From NCBI RefSeq assembly GCF_000265295.1, contig NC_018002.1, forward strand, positions 992,001-1,056,000: a stretch of 64,000 bases of DNA, read 5' to 3'. Below, in pieces: positions 44,727 to 53,005 of this stretch. The notes beneath the pieces were generated by a model, which had not been told where the DNA came from, did not search any database, and saw only the letters and a program-made list of their open reading frames with translations. The position numbers and the translations under genes are program-made. Every line of letters starts with the position of its first letter. The stretch's first letter is position 1. This DNA is from Sulfurospirillum barnesii SES-3. GTDB taxonomy: Bacteria > Campylobacterota > Campylobacteria > Campylobacterales > Sulfurospirillaceae.

Positions 44727-44748
44727 AGAGTACCTGACAGGTTGTGTC
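44727..44748. promoter_or_regulatory. shared operator-like repeat, copy 2
   Basis: This is the second copy of the repeat at 43679-43700, at nearly the same distance from the start of the next gene. One end base of the inverted repeat is changed (TGACA-N5-TGTCG). Confidence 0.65.
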
Positions 44749-44810
44749 GTAATGTGAGTTTTTATAGGGCTATATCATTGAAACAAGAGAATATAAAATA
44801 AACGAAACAA

Positions 44811-45974
44811 TTAATGGTCTTTTTCTCTTTCAAACACTTCCACCAAACTGCTCAAAAATACCTTTACATGTAAATCATTTTCCCCCTCAATGCGCTCTTT
44901 CACTTCATTCGCAGTGATGCGTATCGCTTCAACGCATTCATCGTAAAGCATGAGTGTTTCGTTAGAATTTAGCTCACAACTCTCTTTGCCAAAACGGAGC
45001 AAAAACGCTTTACTCCACCATTTTTTACTTCCTAAAAGATGCAAAGCAGGGATGTCTTTTTGGATGTAGAGTGTGGTGCAGACGACATCGTACGCAGGTG
45101 CAAGCCAAATGTCGTTAATATTTTCATAGAGTACGCCAAAGTTTTTGAGGTGGGCATCGCCATTTTGTACGAGGGAGTTGATGACCATCATCTTAAAGAA
45201 GTCTCTCAACGCCTTTTTCTTGTGTTTGGGCGAGACAAAGGTTTTGATACTTTTGGCGATGTGCTCATAAGAGCCTTCGTATTTTTCATCGGCTTGACGG
45301 GCTTGAAGCACACACATATCTTCAAAACCTAGGTAACTTCCATCCTCTTTGATGTCAAAACGCTTCATGATGAAAAGCTTGTTGTCATCAGATAGATAAA
45401 ACTCAGGTACTTCTATGCCTGCACGTTTAACGATGCTCATGCAGTAAAATTCATTGAGTGCTAAGTGTGGGTACTCTTCACCCCATGCCTTGACGATGTA
45501 TTCTTGCAGTGGTAAGGTGACTTTGTCACGCACTTTGGCTAAGACTTTGGGTTGAACACCACTGAGTGGCGAGTTTAGAGCGAAACGGGTTACGAGTTCA
45601 TCAAAGAGTGTTTCACTTTTGGGATGAAGAAGCGTATCTAAGCTAAGAATTTCGTCTTTGGGCGTAGTATCTGCATCATAGGTAAGCCTACCTTTGATGC
45701 TCTGTGCCATGAGTTGAAGCAGTCCGAAGTCATCGGTTTTGGTTATCTTTGAGAAATGCTTTTTGATGATGGAAAGTAGATACCCCTCTGGCAAGTGCAT
45801 CTCAAAGATGGGGTGGAGTTTGGGGTTAGCATAACTTTTGGCTCGCACGGGCATACTTAAAGAGACAAAAGCGTCTGGATTCCCCGTCGTGTAGTCAAAA
45901 ATGTATTCATTATTTTCAAGCAGGATGCTTCCCGCTTTTTCGTTAGAAACCTTTACATGTAAACTATCGTTCAT
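44811..45974 (-). CDS. hipA: HipA-family serine/threonine kinase toxin
   Basis: The 387-residue protein has the HipA N-terminal region and kinase-like C terminus, with SGVQPKVLAKV (the P-loop-like region), the catalytic NGDAHLKNFGV motif and the metal-binding LAPAYDVVCT. HipA toxins phosphorylate glutamyl-tRNA synthetase or similar targets and induce dormancy. It overlaps hipB by 11 bases. Two TTACATGTAA copies encode LHVK at each end, so the gene has been resident longer than the neighbouring island. Confidence 0.9.
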   Translation of the reverse strand: MNDSLHVKVSNEKAGSILLENNEYIFDYTTGNPDAFVSLSMPVRAKSYANPKLHPIFEMHLPEGYLLSIIKKHFSKITKTDDFGLLQLMAQSIKGRLTYDADTTPKDEILSLDTLLHPKSETLFDELVTRFALNSPLSGVQPKVLAKVRDKVTLPLQEYIVKAWGEEYPHLALNEFYCMSIVKRAGIEVPEFYLSDDNKLFIMKRFDIKEDGSYLGFEDMCVLQARQADEKYEGSYEHIAKSIKTFVSPKHKKKALRDFFKMMVINSLVQNGDAHLKNFGVLYENINDIWLAPAYDVVCTTLYIQKDIPALHLLGSKKWWSKAFLLRFGKESCELNSNETLMLYDECVEAIRITANEVKERIEGENDLHVKVFLSSLVEVFEREKDH

Positions 45975-46206
45975 CTTTTAGCTCCTCAAACGTAGGGAAG
46001 GGTGATTTTTCTTTACATGTAAGCTCATACCCTAAGTAGTCAAGGATTTGGAGTATTTTTTTGATGCCCACATCTGAGCTTGTGCCATTCTCAAGGGCGC
46101 TGATGGTAGCACGAGAGATGCTAAGGTCACGAGAGAGTTGCTCTTGTGACACTTTTTTGGCTTTACGAAGTTGAGCCATGTGTGTGCCAAACTCTCTTAA
46201 GTCCAT
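45964..46206 (-). CDS. hipB: HipB-like XRE antitoxin
   Basis: The 80-residue protein has an XRE-type HTH (KKVSQEQLSRDLSISRATIS). It is upstream of and overlapping hipA, so it should be its antitoxin and autorepressor. The short divergent region 46207-46348 carries promoters for both hipBA and the aldo/keto reductase operon. A TTACATGTAA copy encodes LTCK. Confidence 0.9.
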   Translation of the reverse strand: MDLREFGTHMAQLRKAKKVSQEQLSRDLSISRATISALENGTSSDVGIKKILQILDYLGYELTCKEKSPFPTFEELKDER

Positions 46207-46305
46207 AATGCTTCCTTGACTAATATTTTAGACATTTTATAACTTTCATCTATAAATGTCAAATATATTGTTCAATTTTATGTTTTTACGATTCTTTACA
46301 TGTAA

Positions 46306-46319
46306 GGAATACTTCTTGC
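46306..46319 (+). promoter_or_regulatory. sigma54 promoter of the akr-frdA-like-nifT-nifA operon
   Basis: AAGGAATACTTCTTGCAAA has GG (46306-46307) and GC (46318-46319) exactly ten bases apart, with a perfect TTGC -12 box. Predicted transcription starts near 46331, 18 bases before the ATG. It directly follows a TTACATGTAA copy (46296-46305). Confidence 0.65.
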
Positions 46320-46348
46320 AAATCATCTCGTAAAAAACGAGGTGAACG

Positions 46349-47473
46349 ATGTCTTATGCCACTCCTGAAGCCACGCACCGTTTTGCCAAGCGTTTTGCGC
46401 AGTATAAAGATTTTTACATGGCGCACGATGGGCTTTTGTTCTCCAAATTGGGCTTTGGAACCTTTAAAAAAGAGCCTTATAAAGAGGAAAATTACACCTT
46501 TGATTATAAAAGTGCGCTCAAAGAGGCGATAAAAAGTGGCATTAACCTCATTGACACCGCCATTAATTACCGCTACCAACAAAGTGAAAAAGAGATAGGT
46601 GAAGTCCTTGAAGCATTATTTGCAAGCGGTGAAGTGAACCGTGAAGAGCTGATACTCTGCTCCAAAGGCGGTTTCATCCCCCTGTGTTTTCCCTTCCCTA
46701 AAAATCCCTACACATGGATAGAGGAGAATATTTTTCAAAAAGCTTTAGCAAGCAAAGAGGAGATAGAGCTTGATCAGCACTGTATGAGTGTTGCGTTTCT
46801 CAAAGATTCACTCCATCGCTCTTTGGAAAATTTACATGTAAAGGCTTTGGACATCTACTTTTTGCACAACCCTGAAACCCAACTGCTACGCTTAGGAAAA
46901 GAGGCATTTTACACCCAAATAGAGGCAATTTTTGAGGCATTTGAGGTGTGGGTGGCTGAGGGGAAAATGGCTTCGTATGGGGTTGCTGTGTGGAATGCCT
47001 TTTTTTACGATGAAGGGCATAGCGAACACATCAGTCTTGAGAAGCTTTATGAAATTGCAAAAAAAATAGGTGGTGATGGACACCATTTTCGCTACATCCA
47101 ACTCCCGTTTAACATTGCCAAAACCCATGCCAATACCTTCGCAACGCAAAAGATGAGCGATGGCGGTTTGTACACTCCTGTGCAGGTAGCGCATAAACTA
47201 GGACTTGGGGTGATAGGCAGTGCTTCGTTGTTGCAGATGCACCTGTTTAAAAAACCCTTTAAGCCTGAGATTGGCTATTTGCTTGATTCTAACATGCAAC
47301 TTCACAGCGATGTGCAACTTGCCCTTCAATTTGCCCGTTCCACAAGAGGGCTTTTAAGCGCACTTTTTAGCTCGCACTCTCCTTTACATGTAAAAGAGAA
47401 TGTGGAAATTGCGCAGATAAATGCGGTGAGCATGGTGAAGTATAATCTTTTGTATAAGGTGGATGGCAGATGA
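46349..47473 (+). CDS. aldo/keto reductase family protein in a nif-linked operon
   Basis: The 374-residue protein begins like an aldo/keto reductase: KLGFGTF, then the catalytic Asp/Tyr region NLIDTAINYRYQQSEKEIGE and the Lys-like segment ELILCSKGGF. LDIYFLHNPE in the middle is the usual DxxxxHxP motif. It is longer than typical members. It is first in an operon with a flavoprotein, nifT, nifA and a SIR2-like gene (four-base overlap with the next gene). Whether it acts in nitrogen fixation is not known. Confidence 0.8.
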   Translation: MSYATPEATHRFAKRFAQYKDFYMAHDGLLFSKLGFGTFKKEPYKEENYTFDYKSALKEAIKSGINLIDTAINYRYQQSEKEIGEVLEALFASGEVNREELILCSKGGFIPLCFPFPKNPYTWIEENIFQKALASKEEIELDQHCMSVAFLKDSLHRSLENLHVKALDIYFLHNPETQLLRLGKEAFYTQIEAIFEAFEVWVAEGKMASYGVAVWNAFFYDEGHSEHISLEKLYEIAKKIGGDGHHFRYIQLPFNIAKTHANTFATQKMSDGGLYTPVQVAHKLGLGVIGSASLLQMHLFKKPFKPEIGYLLDSNMQLHSDVQLALQFARSTRGLLSALFSSHSPLHVKENVEIAQINAVSMVKYNLLYKVDGR

Positions 47474-49107
47474 GTTACGATGTCATAGTAATAGGCTCAG
47501 GCATTGCTGGATTGATGGCGGCTATTGAGGCAAAGGGTGAGGGAAACAGCGTAGCACTCATGTGCAAAGGGAACATCTTCAAATCCAACAGTGCACTAGC
47601 CAGTGGAGGCATCAATGCGGTCTTAGATGAAAACGATAAAGCGCTGATTATGGAGCACATCAGCGATACGTACAAAAGTGCTAAAGATGTCGGCAATAAA
47701 AAAGCCATTGCGTATTTATGCGAACAAGCACCTCATGTGATTAAAAAATTACAAAGCTATGGTGTTCTCTTTGACAGGGATGAGGCGGGGAACATTTTAC
47801 AGCGAAGTTTTGGTGGAGGAAGCGATAAACGCACCTGTTTTGTAGGCGATAGCACTGGGGCTGCTATTATTCAGGTTTTAATTAAACATGCCAAAGAGGT
47901 AGGCATTGATTTTTTGGTGAACCATTTTGTGATGGATATTACCACCATTGAGGAGTACATTAGCGGTGTGGTGGCACTTAAGAAGGTGGATTCTTCGGTG
48001 AGTGTTTATCCTGCCAAATCCGTCGTTTTTGCAGGCGGAGGGTATGCGGGGATTTATCGAGGATTTAGTACCAACGCACAAGATTGTACAGGCGATATGC
48101 TGAGCATCGCCCTTCGAGCAGGTCTTAGTCTTAAAGATATGGAGTTTGTTCAGTTTCATCCCACGGGATTTGCCAAAACGGGCTATTTGGTCTCTGAGGC
48201 TGCCAGAGGCGAGGGTGGGTATCTGATTAATTCCAAAGGGGAGCGTTTTGTCAATGAATTAGGCACCAGAGATGTGCTCGCACGGGCTATTTTTGAGCAG
48301 ATGCGAGCGGGGCAAAAAGTGTTTATTGACATGCGACACATCCCCAAAGAGACGCTTCTAAGCCGTGTGCCCTCACTCTATAAAAGTGCCTACAATCAAG
48401 CGGGTATTGACCTTTGCTGTGAGCTTTTGGAGATAAAACCTGTGGCGCATTACAGCATGGGTGGCATTGAATCAACGATGTGTGAAACGGCTATTAAAGG
48501 GCTTTTTGCCTGTGGCGAGTGTGCAGCCTTAGGGGTGCATGGAGCGAACCGTTTGGGTGGGAACTCTTTGTTAGAAGGGGGAGTTTTTGGCGTTTTAGCA
48601 GGTAAAAAGGCTAGAGAGTATGTTTACAATAGAGAGTTTTTACCCATTGATTACCGTGTCGTGATTAAAAATATGGGACTGGTGGAGCGCATTTTTGAGG
48701 GGGATTGTAGTAAAAACTTTAATGCCATGCGTATTTCCGTGGGCAAAATTATGTTTGATAAAGTGGGCATTTATCGCAATGAAACGCGTCTGCAAGAAGC
48801 CTTTGACTATATGAAATACCTGCGTCTTGAGTCCAATACCTTGCACTGCGTCGATAAAAGTAAAAACAATAATGTTGAGCTCATCTCCATTTTAGAGTTA
48901 CGCAATGCTTTGGAGCTGAGTGAGGCGATTATCTTGAGTGCAATGTATCGAAAAGAGAGCCGAGGGGCGCATTTTAGGGAGGATTATGTGTTTACATGTA
49001 AAGAGGGAAATCGCCATGTCTTAATCCGTGAATTGCAAAAAGGATTTTTTAAAGTGCAGTACGAAGAGAGCCCTTTTTTACGATGGCTCAAAAAAATTTT
49101 AACATAA
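47470..49107 (+). CDS. FrdA/NadB-type FAD oxidoreductase
   Basis: The 545-residue flavoprotein has the dinucleotide site DVIVIGSGIAGLMAAIEA, the SALASGGINAV segment, the catalytic QFHPTG and EAARGEGGYLI region, HYSMGGIE and the C-terminal GVHGANRLGGNSLLEG. This is the layout of fumarate reductase/succinate dehydrogenase A and L-aspartate oxidase. No FrdB or FrdC genes follow, so it is a soluble member of unknown substrate. It lies in the sigma54-driven nif-linked operon, ten bases before nifT. A TTACATGTAA copy encodes FTCK. Confidence 0.8.
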   Translation: MSYDVIVIGSGIAGLMAAIEAKGEGNSVALMCKGNIFKSNSALASGGINAVLDENDKALIMEHISDTYKSAKDVGNKKAIAYLCEQAPHVIKKLQSYGVLFDRDEAGNILQRSFGGGSDKRTCFVGDSTGAAIIQVLIKHAKEVGIDFLVNHFVMDITTIEEYISGVVALKKVDSSVSVYPAKSVVFAGGGYAGIYRGFSTNAQDCTGDMLSIALRAGLSLKDMEFVQFHPTGFAKTGYLVSEAARGEGGYLINSKGERFVNELGTRDVLARAIFEQMRAGQKVFIDMRHIPKETLLSRVPSLYKSAYNQAGIDLCCELLEIKPVAHYSMGGIESTMCETAIKGLFACGECAALGVHGANRLGGNSLLEGGVFGVLAGKKAREYVYNREFLPIDYRVVIKNMGLVERIFEGDCSKNFNAMRISVGKIMFDKVGIYRNETRLQEAFDYMKYLRLESNTLHCVDKSKNNNVELISILELRNALELSEAIILSAMYRKESRGAHFREDYVFTCKEGNRHVLIRELQKGFFKVQYEESPFLRWLKKILT

Positions 49108-49116
49108 GGATAAACA

Positions 49117-49326
49117 ATGGCAAAAGTGATGTTACGAGAAGATAATGGAGAAATTTATTTTTATATCGCCAAAAAAGATATGGAAGAGACGATTACGCAT
49201 TTGGAGTTTGAGAGCGATGAGCAATGGGGTGGTGAAGTAACCTTGAGCAATGGTGAGACATGGTGGATTCAGCCAGGCAAAAAGAATTTGCCCAAAGAAG
49301 AGGTGTGCAAAAAATTAAATGATTAA
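49117..49326 (+). CDS. nifT: NifT/FixU family protein
   Basis: The 69-residue protein matches NifT/FixU in its spacing: KVMLRED at the start, YIAKKDMEETI, then QWGGEVTLSNGETWWI. NifT is a small protein of uncertain role, always found with nif genes. AAGGATAAAC precedes the ATG. It is third in the operon, upstream of nifA. Confidence 0.85.
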   Translation: MAKVMLREDNGEIYFYIAKKDMEETITHLEFESDEQWGGEVTLSNGETWWIQPGKKNLPKEEVCKKLND

Positions 49327-49403
49327 AATGTGAACATAAAATTTGTATATTAATTATTCAATTTTAACTATAATTTTAGCATAAAGCGATGAAGGAGTGC
49401 AAA

Positions 49404-50801
49404 ATGGTTCCGTATGAGGGCAAATGTGGGGATTGCCTCACAACAAAAGAACTGATGACACTTTATGAAACAGCAACGGTTGTCTCAAACTCGTTAGATT
49501 TGGTTGCATCGCTTGAAAAAGCCTTACATATTTTAAAAAATAGGCTTCAGTTGGAAAAATGTGTCATTCACACGTTGCAGGATGACACTCTTTTAACAGT
49601 ATACGCCTGTATTGACTTTAGTAAACATCAAAAAGAGCTTGCTACATACACACTAGGCGAAGGTGTTACAGGCTTTGCGGCACAAAGCAAAGAGCCTGTG
49701 ATTGTTGAGAATTTGCACAGTGACATGCTGTTTTTAAACAAATCAGGCAATCGTGATAAAAACGCACTCTCGTACATTGCCGTTCCCATGCTGGTGGATC
49801 AAGAGGTCATTGGGGTTTTGGGCGCAAGTATGAGTAAAACCACCGCTATTGGTTTTGAAAGTACGGTGCGTGTGTTAACCATCTTAAGCTCTATTTTTGC
49901 GCAATCCATCCGCTCTCACGATATTAATCTTAAAGAAAAAGAGCGTTTAAAAGAGCTCAAACTCTACTATAAAATGGAGTGGGACTCTAAGGTGCACAAT
50001 TTTGGTGACATCATTGGAGAGAGTCCTAAAATGAAGCAGGTGTATAACGTGGTAGAGCGCATTGCAGGCAGTAATGTGAGCGTTTTGGTACGAGGCGAGA
50101 CAGGAACGGGTAAGGAGCTGGTGGCGGCGGCCATTCATAAACGCTCCAAACGCAAAGATGAGCCGTTTGTAAAACTCAATTGTGCCGCTATTACCGATAG
50201 TCTGATTGAGAGTGAGCTTTTTGGGCATGAAAAAGGAGCCTTTACCGATGCCAAAGAGGCACGCAAAGGGCGCTTTGAATTAGCAGATGGTGGCACACTT
50301 TTTTTAGATGAAATTGGTGACATCTCCGCTTCAGCGCAAGTCAAACTCTTGCGTGTTTTACAAGAGCGAGAGTTTGAACGGGTGGGTGGAAGCAAGACCA
50401 TTAAAGTCAATGTCCGTTTGGTGGCGGCAACGAATCGCAACCTTGAAGAGATGGTTAAAAATGGCACCTTTCGAGAGGATTTGTACTACCGTTTAAATGT
50501 CATTCCTATTGACTTGCCGCCACTTCGTGAACGAGGCGATGACATAGCGCTATTGGTCAATTTCTTTTTGCAAAAATCTATGAGTAACCATAAAAAAAAG
50601 GTGCTTATCACCGATGAAGCGATGGAGATTTTATGCCAATACACATGGCCTGGAAACGTGCGTGAGCTTGAAAACACCGTAGAGCGCATTGTGCTGATGG
50701 GAAGTGAAGATGGCATTAGTGCGGATGAAATGTTACTGCTTTTACCAGCATTTAATCAAAAATTGATGTGTCAAAGAAGGATATACAGTGAAGAGAGCTG
50801 A
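49404..50801 (+). CDS. nifA: NifA-like sigma54 activator lacking the C-terminal HTH
   Basis: The ~465-residue protein has a GAF domain (~25-165) and a complete AAA+ domain: Walker A GETGTGKELVA, the sigma54-contact loop ELFGHEKGAFTDA, Walker B GGTLFLDEIGD, and the R finger in REDLYYRLNV. It ends ~20 residues after the AAA+ lid (WPGNVRELENTVER) with no Fis-type DNA-binding helix pair. No frameshifted HTH is visible downstream, where the next gene overlaps. It probably activates nifH and its own operon from solution, like H. pylori FlgR. ATG 49404 is chosen because AAGGAG lies seven bases upstream. Confidence 0.85.
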   Translation: MVPYEGKCGDCLTTKELMTLYETATVVSNSLDLVASLEKALHILKNRLQLEKCVIHTLQDDTLLTVYACIDFSKHQKELATYTLGEGVTGFAAQSKEPVIVENLHSDMLFLNKSGNRDKNALSYIAVPMLVDQEVIGVLGASMSKTTAIGFESTVRVLTILSSIFAQSIRSHDINLKEKERLKELKLYYKMEWDSKVHNFGDIIGESPKMKQVYNVVERIAGSNVSVLVRGETGTGKELVAAAIHKRSKRKDEPFVKLNCAAITDSLIESELFGHEKGAFTDAKEARKGRFELADGGTLFLDEIGDISASAQVKLLRVLQEREFERVGGSKTIKVNVRLVAATNRNLEEMVKNGTFREDLYYRLNVIPIDLPPLRERGDDIALLVNFFLQKSMSNHKKKVLITDEAMEILCQYTWPGNVRELENTVERIVLMGSEDGISADEMLLLLPAFNQKLMCQRRIYSEES

Positions 50802-51618
50802 ATTAGAGCAACACATACGAGAGGGCGTGCTGGTTCCTTTTATTGGGATGGGAGTCTTTAAAGAGACTCAAAATGAAGAGGGCATGCAAATCCCGTACGA
50901 TAGCGATTCAATGATTTTGGCACTCAATGGCGGACGTGCGATGTCGCCACGGCTGATGTATGAGTATTCTCGTGCGGCGATGAGTTTGGAGCAACGCAAG
51001 GGAAGGGCGTACATTGAAGGGATGACAAACCATATTTTTACCTCCAAACCTTATGCCGTGCCAGAAGTGTATGTGTGGCTTAAAAGCCTTATGCCTCGCT
51101 ATGTTGTGGATGTCAATTTGGATGATTCTTTGTTGAAACTCTACGCCGATACCGACCACTTTTTAGTGACAGGGGTGAGTCGGATTATGGGTGGGTATGA
51201 GCGTTTTATGGTTTACATGTACCACGCTCAGGAGAAGCGTTACGAGCGCATTGAAAAAGAGCTTTTAAACTCCATGTTACCCATTCTTTTTAAACCTTTA
51301 GGGTGCGTGGTGCCTGAGAAAAATTTTATTATCTCCGATGCGGATTTTGTGGATTGGCTCACCGAAGCGATGGGCGGGTATGCTATCCCTGCTTTTTTAA
51401 AGACCTATCGTGAAAACAAAGCCTATCTTTTTTTAGGGCTTGATTTTGACCGTGATACGTTTCGAATGGTTGCGAATGAAATTACAATGGGGCTTAGTGG
51501 TGGATACAGTGTGGGCGATAAAAATGAACTCACCAAAAAAGAGGAGAAATTCTTACTCTCACACCATATCACGCATTTAGAAACAAATTTGGAGCATTTT
51601 TTAAAAGGTGCCCATTGA
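50788..51618 (+). CDS. SIR2-like protein linked to nifA
   Basis: The 276-residue protein starts EHLIREG-type with LVPFIGMGVF (residues ~13-24), the position of the NAD-binding PFLGAGxS motif in SIR2-like domains, though the final Ser is Phe here. Later YVVDVNLDDSLL and LFLGLDFDRDTFRMV also fit SIR2-like architecture. Many SIR2-like proteins are NADases in defence; this one is in a nif operon, overlapping nifA by 14 bases. It may be a regulator or NAD-sensing partner of nitrogenase. The catalytic residues cannot be confirmed by eye. Confidence 0.55.
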   Translation: MKRAELEQHIREGVLVPFIGMGVFKETQNEEGMQIPYDSDSMILALNGGRAMSPRLMYEYSRAAMSLEQRKGRAYIEGMTNHIFTSKPYAVPEVYVWLKSLMPRYVVDVNLDDSLLKLYADTDHFLVTGVSRIMGGYERFMVYMYHAQEKRYERIEKELLNSMLPILFKPLGCVVPEKNFIISDADFVDWLTEAMGGYAIPAFLKTYRENKAYLFLGLDFDRDTFRMVANEITMGLSGGYSVGDKNELTKKEEKFLLSHHITHLETNLEHFLKGAH

Positions 51619-51629
51619 GGGCATGCTTT

Positions 51630-52022
51630 TTACTCTGCTACGCTTACCTCAACTGGCTCACTTTCCCAAACACCGTGTTTGGTGCAGTAACTGTGTGCTA
51701 CAAGGTTGAGTTTTTTCCCTGTTGGGATGATGGTAAATGTCACTTCAGCTTGCCCTTTTTTATCTTGACCGCCAAGCGTTCCTGAGACAAAATCAGCTCT
51801 AGCGAGCAAGGTTTCACCATTGTAAAGTTGTACATTGGCGATGTAATGGTCAAAATCATCAGGGTGTGAATAAACATTGCCTACTTTGATAGTTACTTTA
51901 AATGGCTCATTTTGCTTTGCTGTGGGCTCACAGGCGATGAACGGAGAGTGTCTATCGATATAGTCTTTTTTCGCTTCTCTCTCAACGGTGTCAATATCAA
52001 CATAACGATTGATTTTTGGCAT
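51630..52022 (-). CDS. superoxide reductase (desulfoferrodoxin family, class II)
   Basis: The 130-residue protein shows the Fe(His)4Cys centre: His in DRHSPFIAC, two His in VYSHPDDFDHYI, and Cys/His in YCTKHGVWES. There is no N-terminal desulforedoxin domain, so it is the one-iron (neelaredoxin-type) form. It reduces superoxide to hydrogen peroxide in the cytoplasm with electrons from rubredoxin. It is convergent with the SIR2-like gene, 11 bases apart, and is useful protection next to oxygen-sensitive nif functions. Confidence 0.85.
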   Translation of the reverse strand: MPKINRYVDIDTVEREAKKDYIDRHSPFIACEPTAKQNEPFKVTIKVGNVYSHPDDFDHYIANVQLYNGETLLARADFVSGTLGGQDKKGQAEVTFTIIPTGKKLNLVAHSYCTKHGVWESEPVEVSVAE

Positions 52023-52115
52023 TTTAACTCCTTTTTAAATTTTGAGAATGATACAAAAAAGTCACGCAAAAGGAGATAAAAAATAAGATGAAATCACTCT
52101 GATTTATAAAATTTT

Positions 52116-52140
52116 AAGAAGCAGAGTGTTTCTGCTTCTT
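52116..52140 (-). terminator. terminator of the 53.7-52.1 kb minus-strand operon
   Basis: AAGAAGCAGA and TCTGCTTCTT form a perfect 10-bp stem around GTGTT, nine bases after the stop of the HdrB-like gene. Confidence 0.75.
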
Positions 52141-52148
52141 TATAAGGC

Positions 52149-53000
52149 TTAGATAAGGGTAATGGGGACTTTGTGTTGGGCTAGTCCAATGCTTTTTTTA
52201 TCGTGCATACCAAAAGCCAGCAAAAGGAGTTGTGGTAAGCTTAAAATAGGAAGATTAATCTCACGACCTGCGACGTTTTCAAGTTCTTGCTGATAAAAAT
52301 CCAACATAACAAAACTTCTCGCATCGCTTATAAGTACAAAATCTGCGGCATTATCGAACATATCAAGTATGGCTCGTGAAGCGAGTTGCTTAGAAAGAAG
52401 CGATGATGCCTTTAATACCTCATACCCATCGCTCTCATACATGCTTGCATGGGAGATGGATTTGAGTTTCAGTGTCGTAAGTAATTGGGTTAGGAGCGTT
52501 TCTTTGCGGTATTTTCGTGCACGACACGCGTGTGTTCCTAAAAACAGAGCCGCTTGGAAGTTATTTAGAGGATGTTTTATGTGCTGTTTAAGTGTTTCAA
52601 TGCCTACGTCTTCAACTAAAACTTGTTCTAGGCACACCACATTACTCTCAAGATTGAGTGAAATATTTTTTGTGTGCAATTGCTTCTCAATCACTGCGTA
52701 AAGGGTTTCATCGTTTAAGAGGAGCTCTTTTGTGTACGCATGGGCAATAAAAGAGCTCTGCTCAATACAGAGAATATCTCGCTTTTCATGGCTAGCATGG
52801 GAGAGATTGTACGCATAATGTTCTAAAAATTTGAGCTTATCAAGCCCTATAAATTCACTACCAACATCGGCTTTTGCATGTGTAAACGGGATGGCATCTA
52901 GGTTTAAATATTCGACAAGTTTACGAGCAGCCAAAAGCATAGGAGCTGTTTTTTCACGTTCAATAAGGGATTCAAAAAGAAAATAGGGTTTCATAGACAT
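52149..53000 (-). CDS. cysteine-depleted HdrB/SdhE-like (CCG-domain) protein
   Basis: The 283-residue protein follows the plan of HdrB/SdhE subunits: two repeats and a C terminus SLPQLLLLAFGMHDKKSIGL, which is typical of HdrB. The cluster cysteines are missing: where CCG and CxxC are expected the sequence reads YESDGYEVL and SDARSFVML. It is encoded next to an SdhB-like protein that also lacks its cysteines (six-base gap). The pair therefore looks like a redox-dead relative of an SdhB-SdhE complex. It may have a structural or regulatory role. The similarity was judged by eye. Confidence 0.55.
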   Translation of the reverse strand: MSMKPYFLFESLIEREKTAPMLLAARKLVEYLNLDAIPFTHAKADVGSEFIGLDKLKFLEHYAYNLSHASHEKRDILCIEQSSFIAHAYTKELLLNDETLYAVIEKQLHTKNISLNLESNVVCLEQVLVEDVGIETLKQHIKHPLNNFQAALFLGTHACRARKYRKETLLTQLLTTLKLKSISHASMYESDGYEVLKASSLLSKQLASRAILDMFDNAADFVLISDARSFVMLDFYQQELENVAGREINLPILSLPQLLLLAFGMHDKKSIGLAQHKVPITLI

Positions 53001-53005
53001 ATTCC

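Noticed and set aside
49404-50801. Frameshift hiding a C-terminal HTH of NifA
   Set aside because: The downstream DNA codes for the N terminus of the next gene in its own frame, and no Fis-type helix sequence was seen in the other frames.
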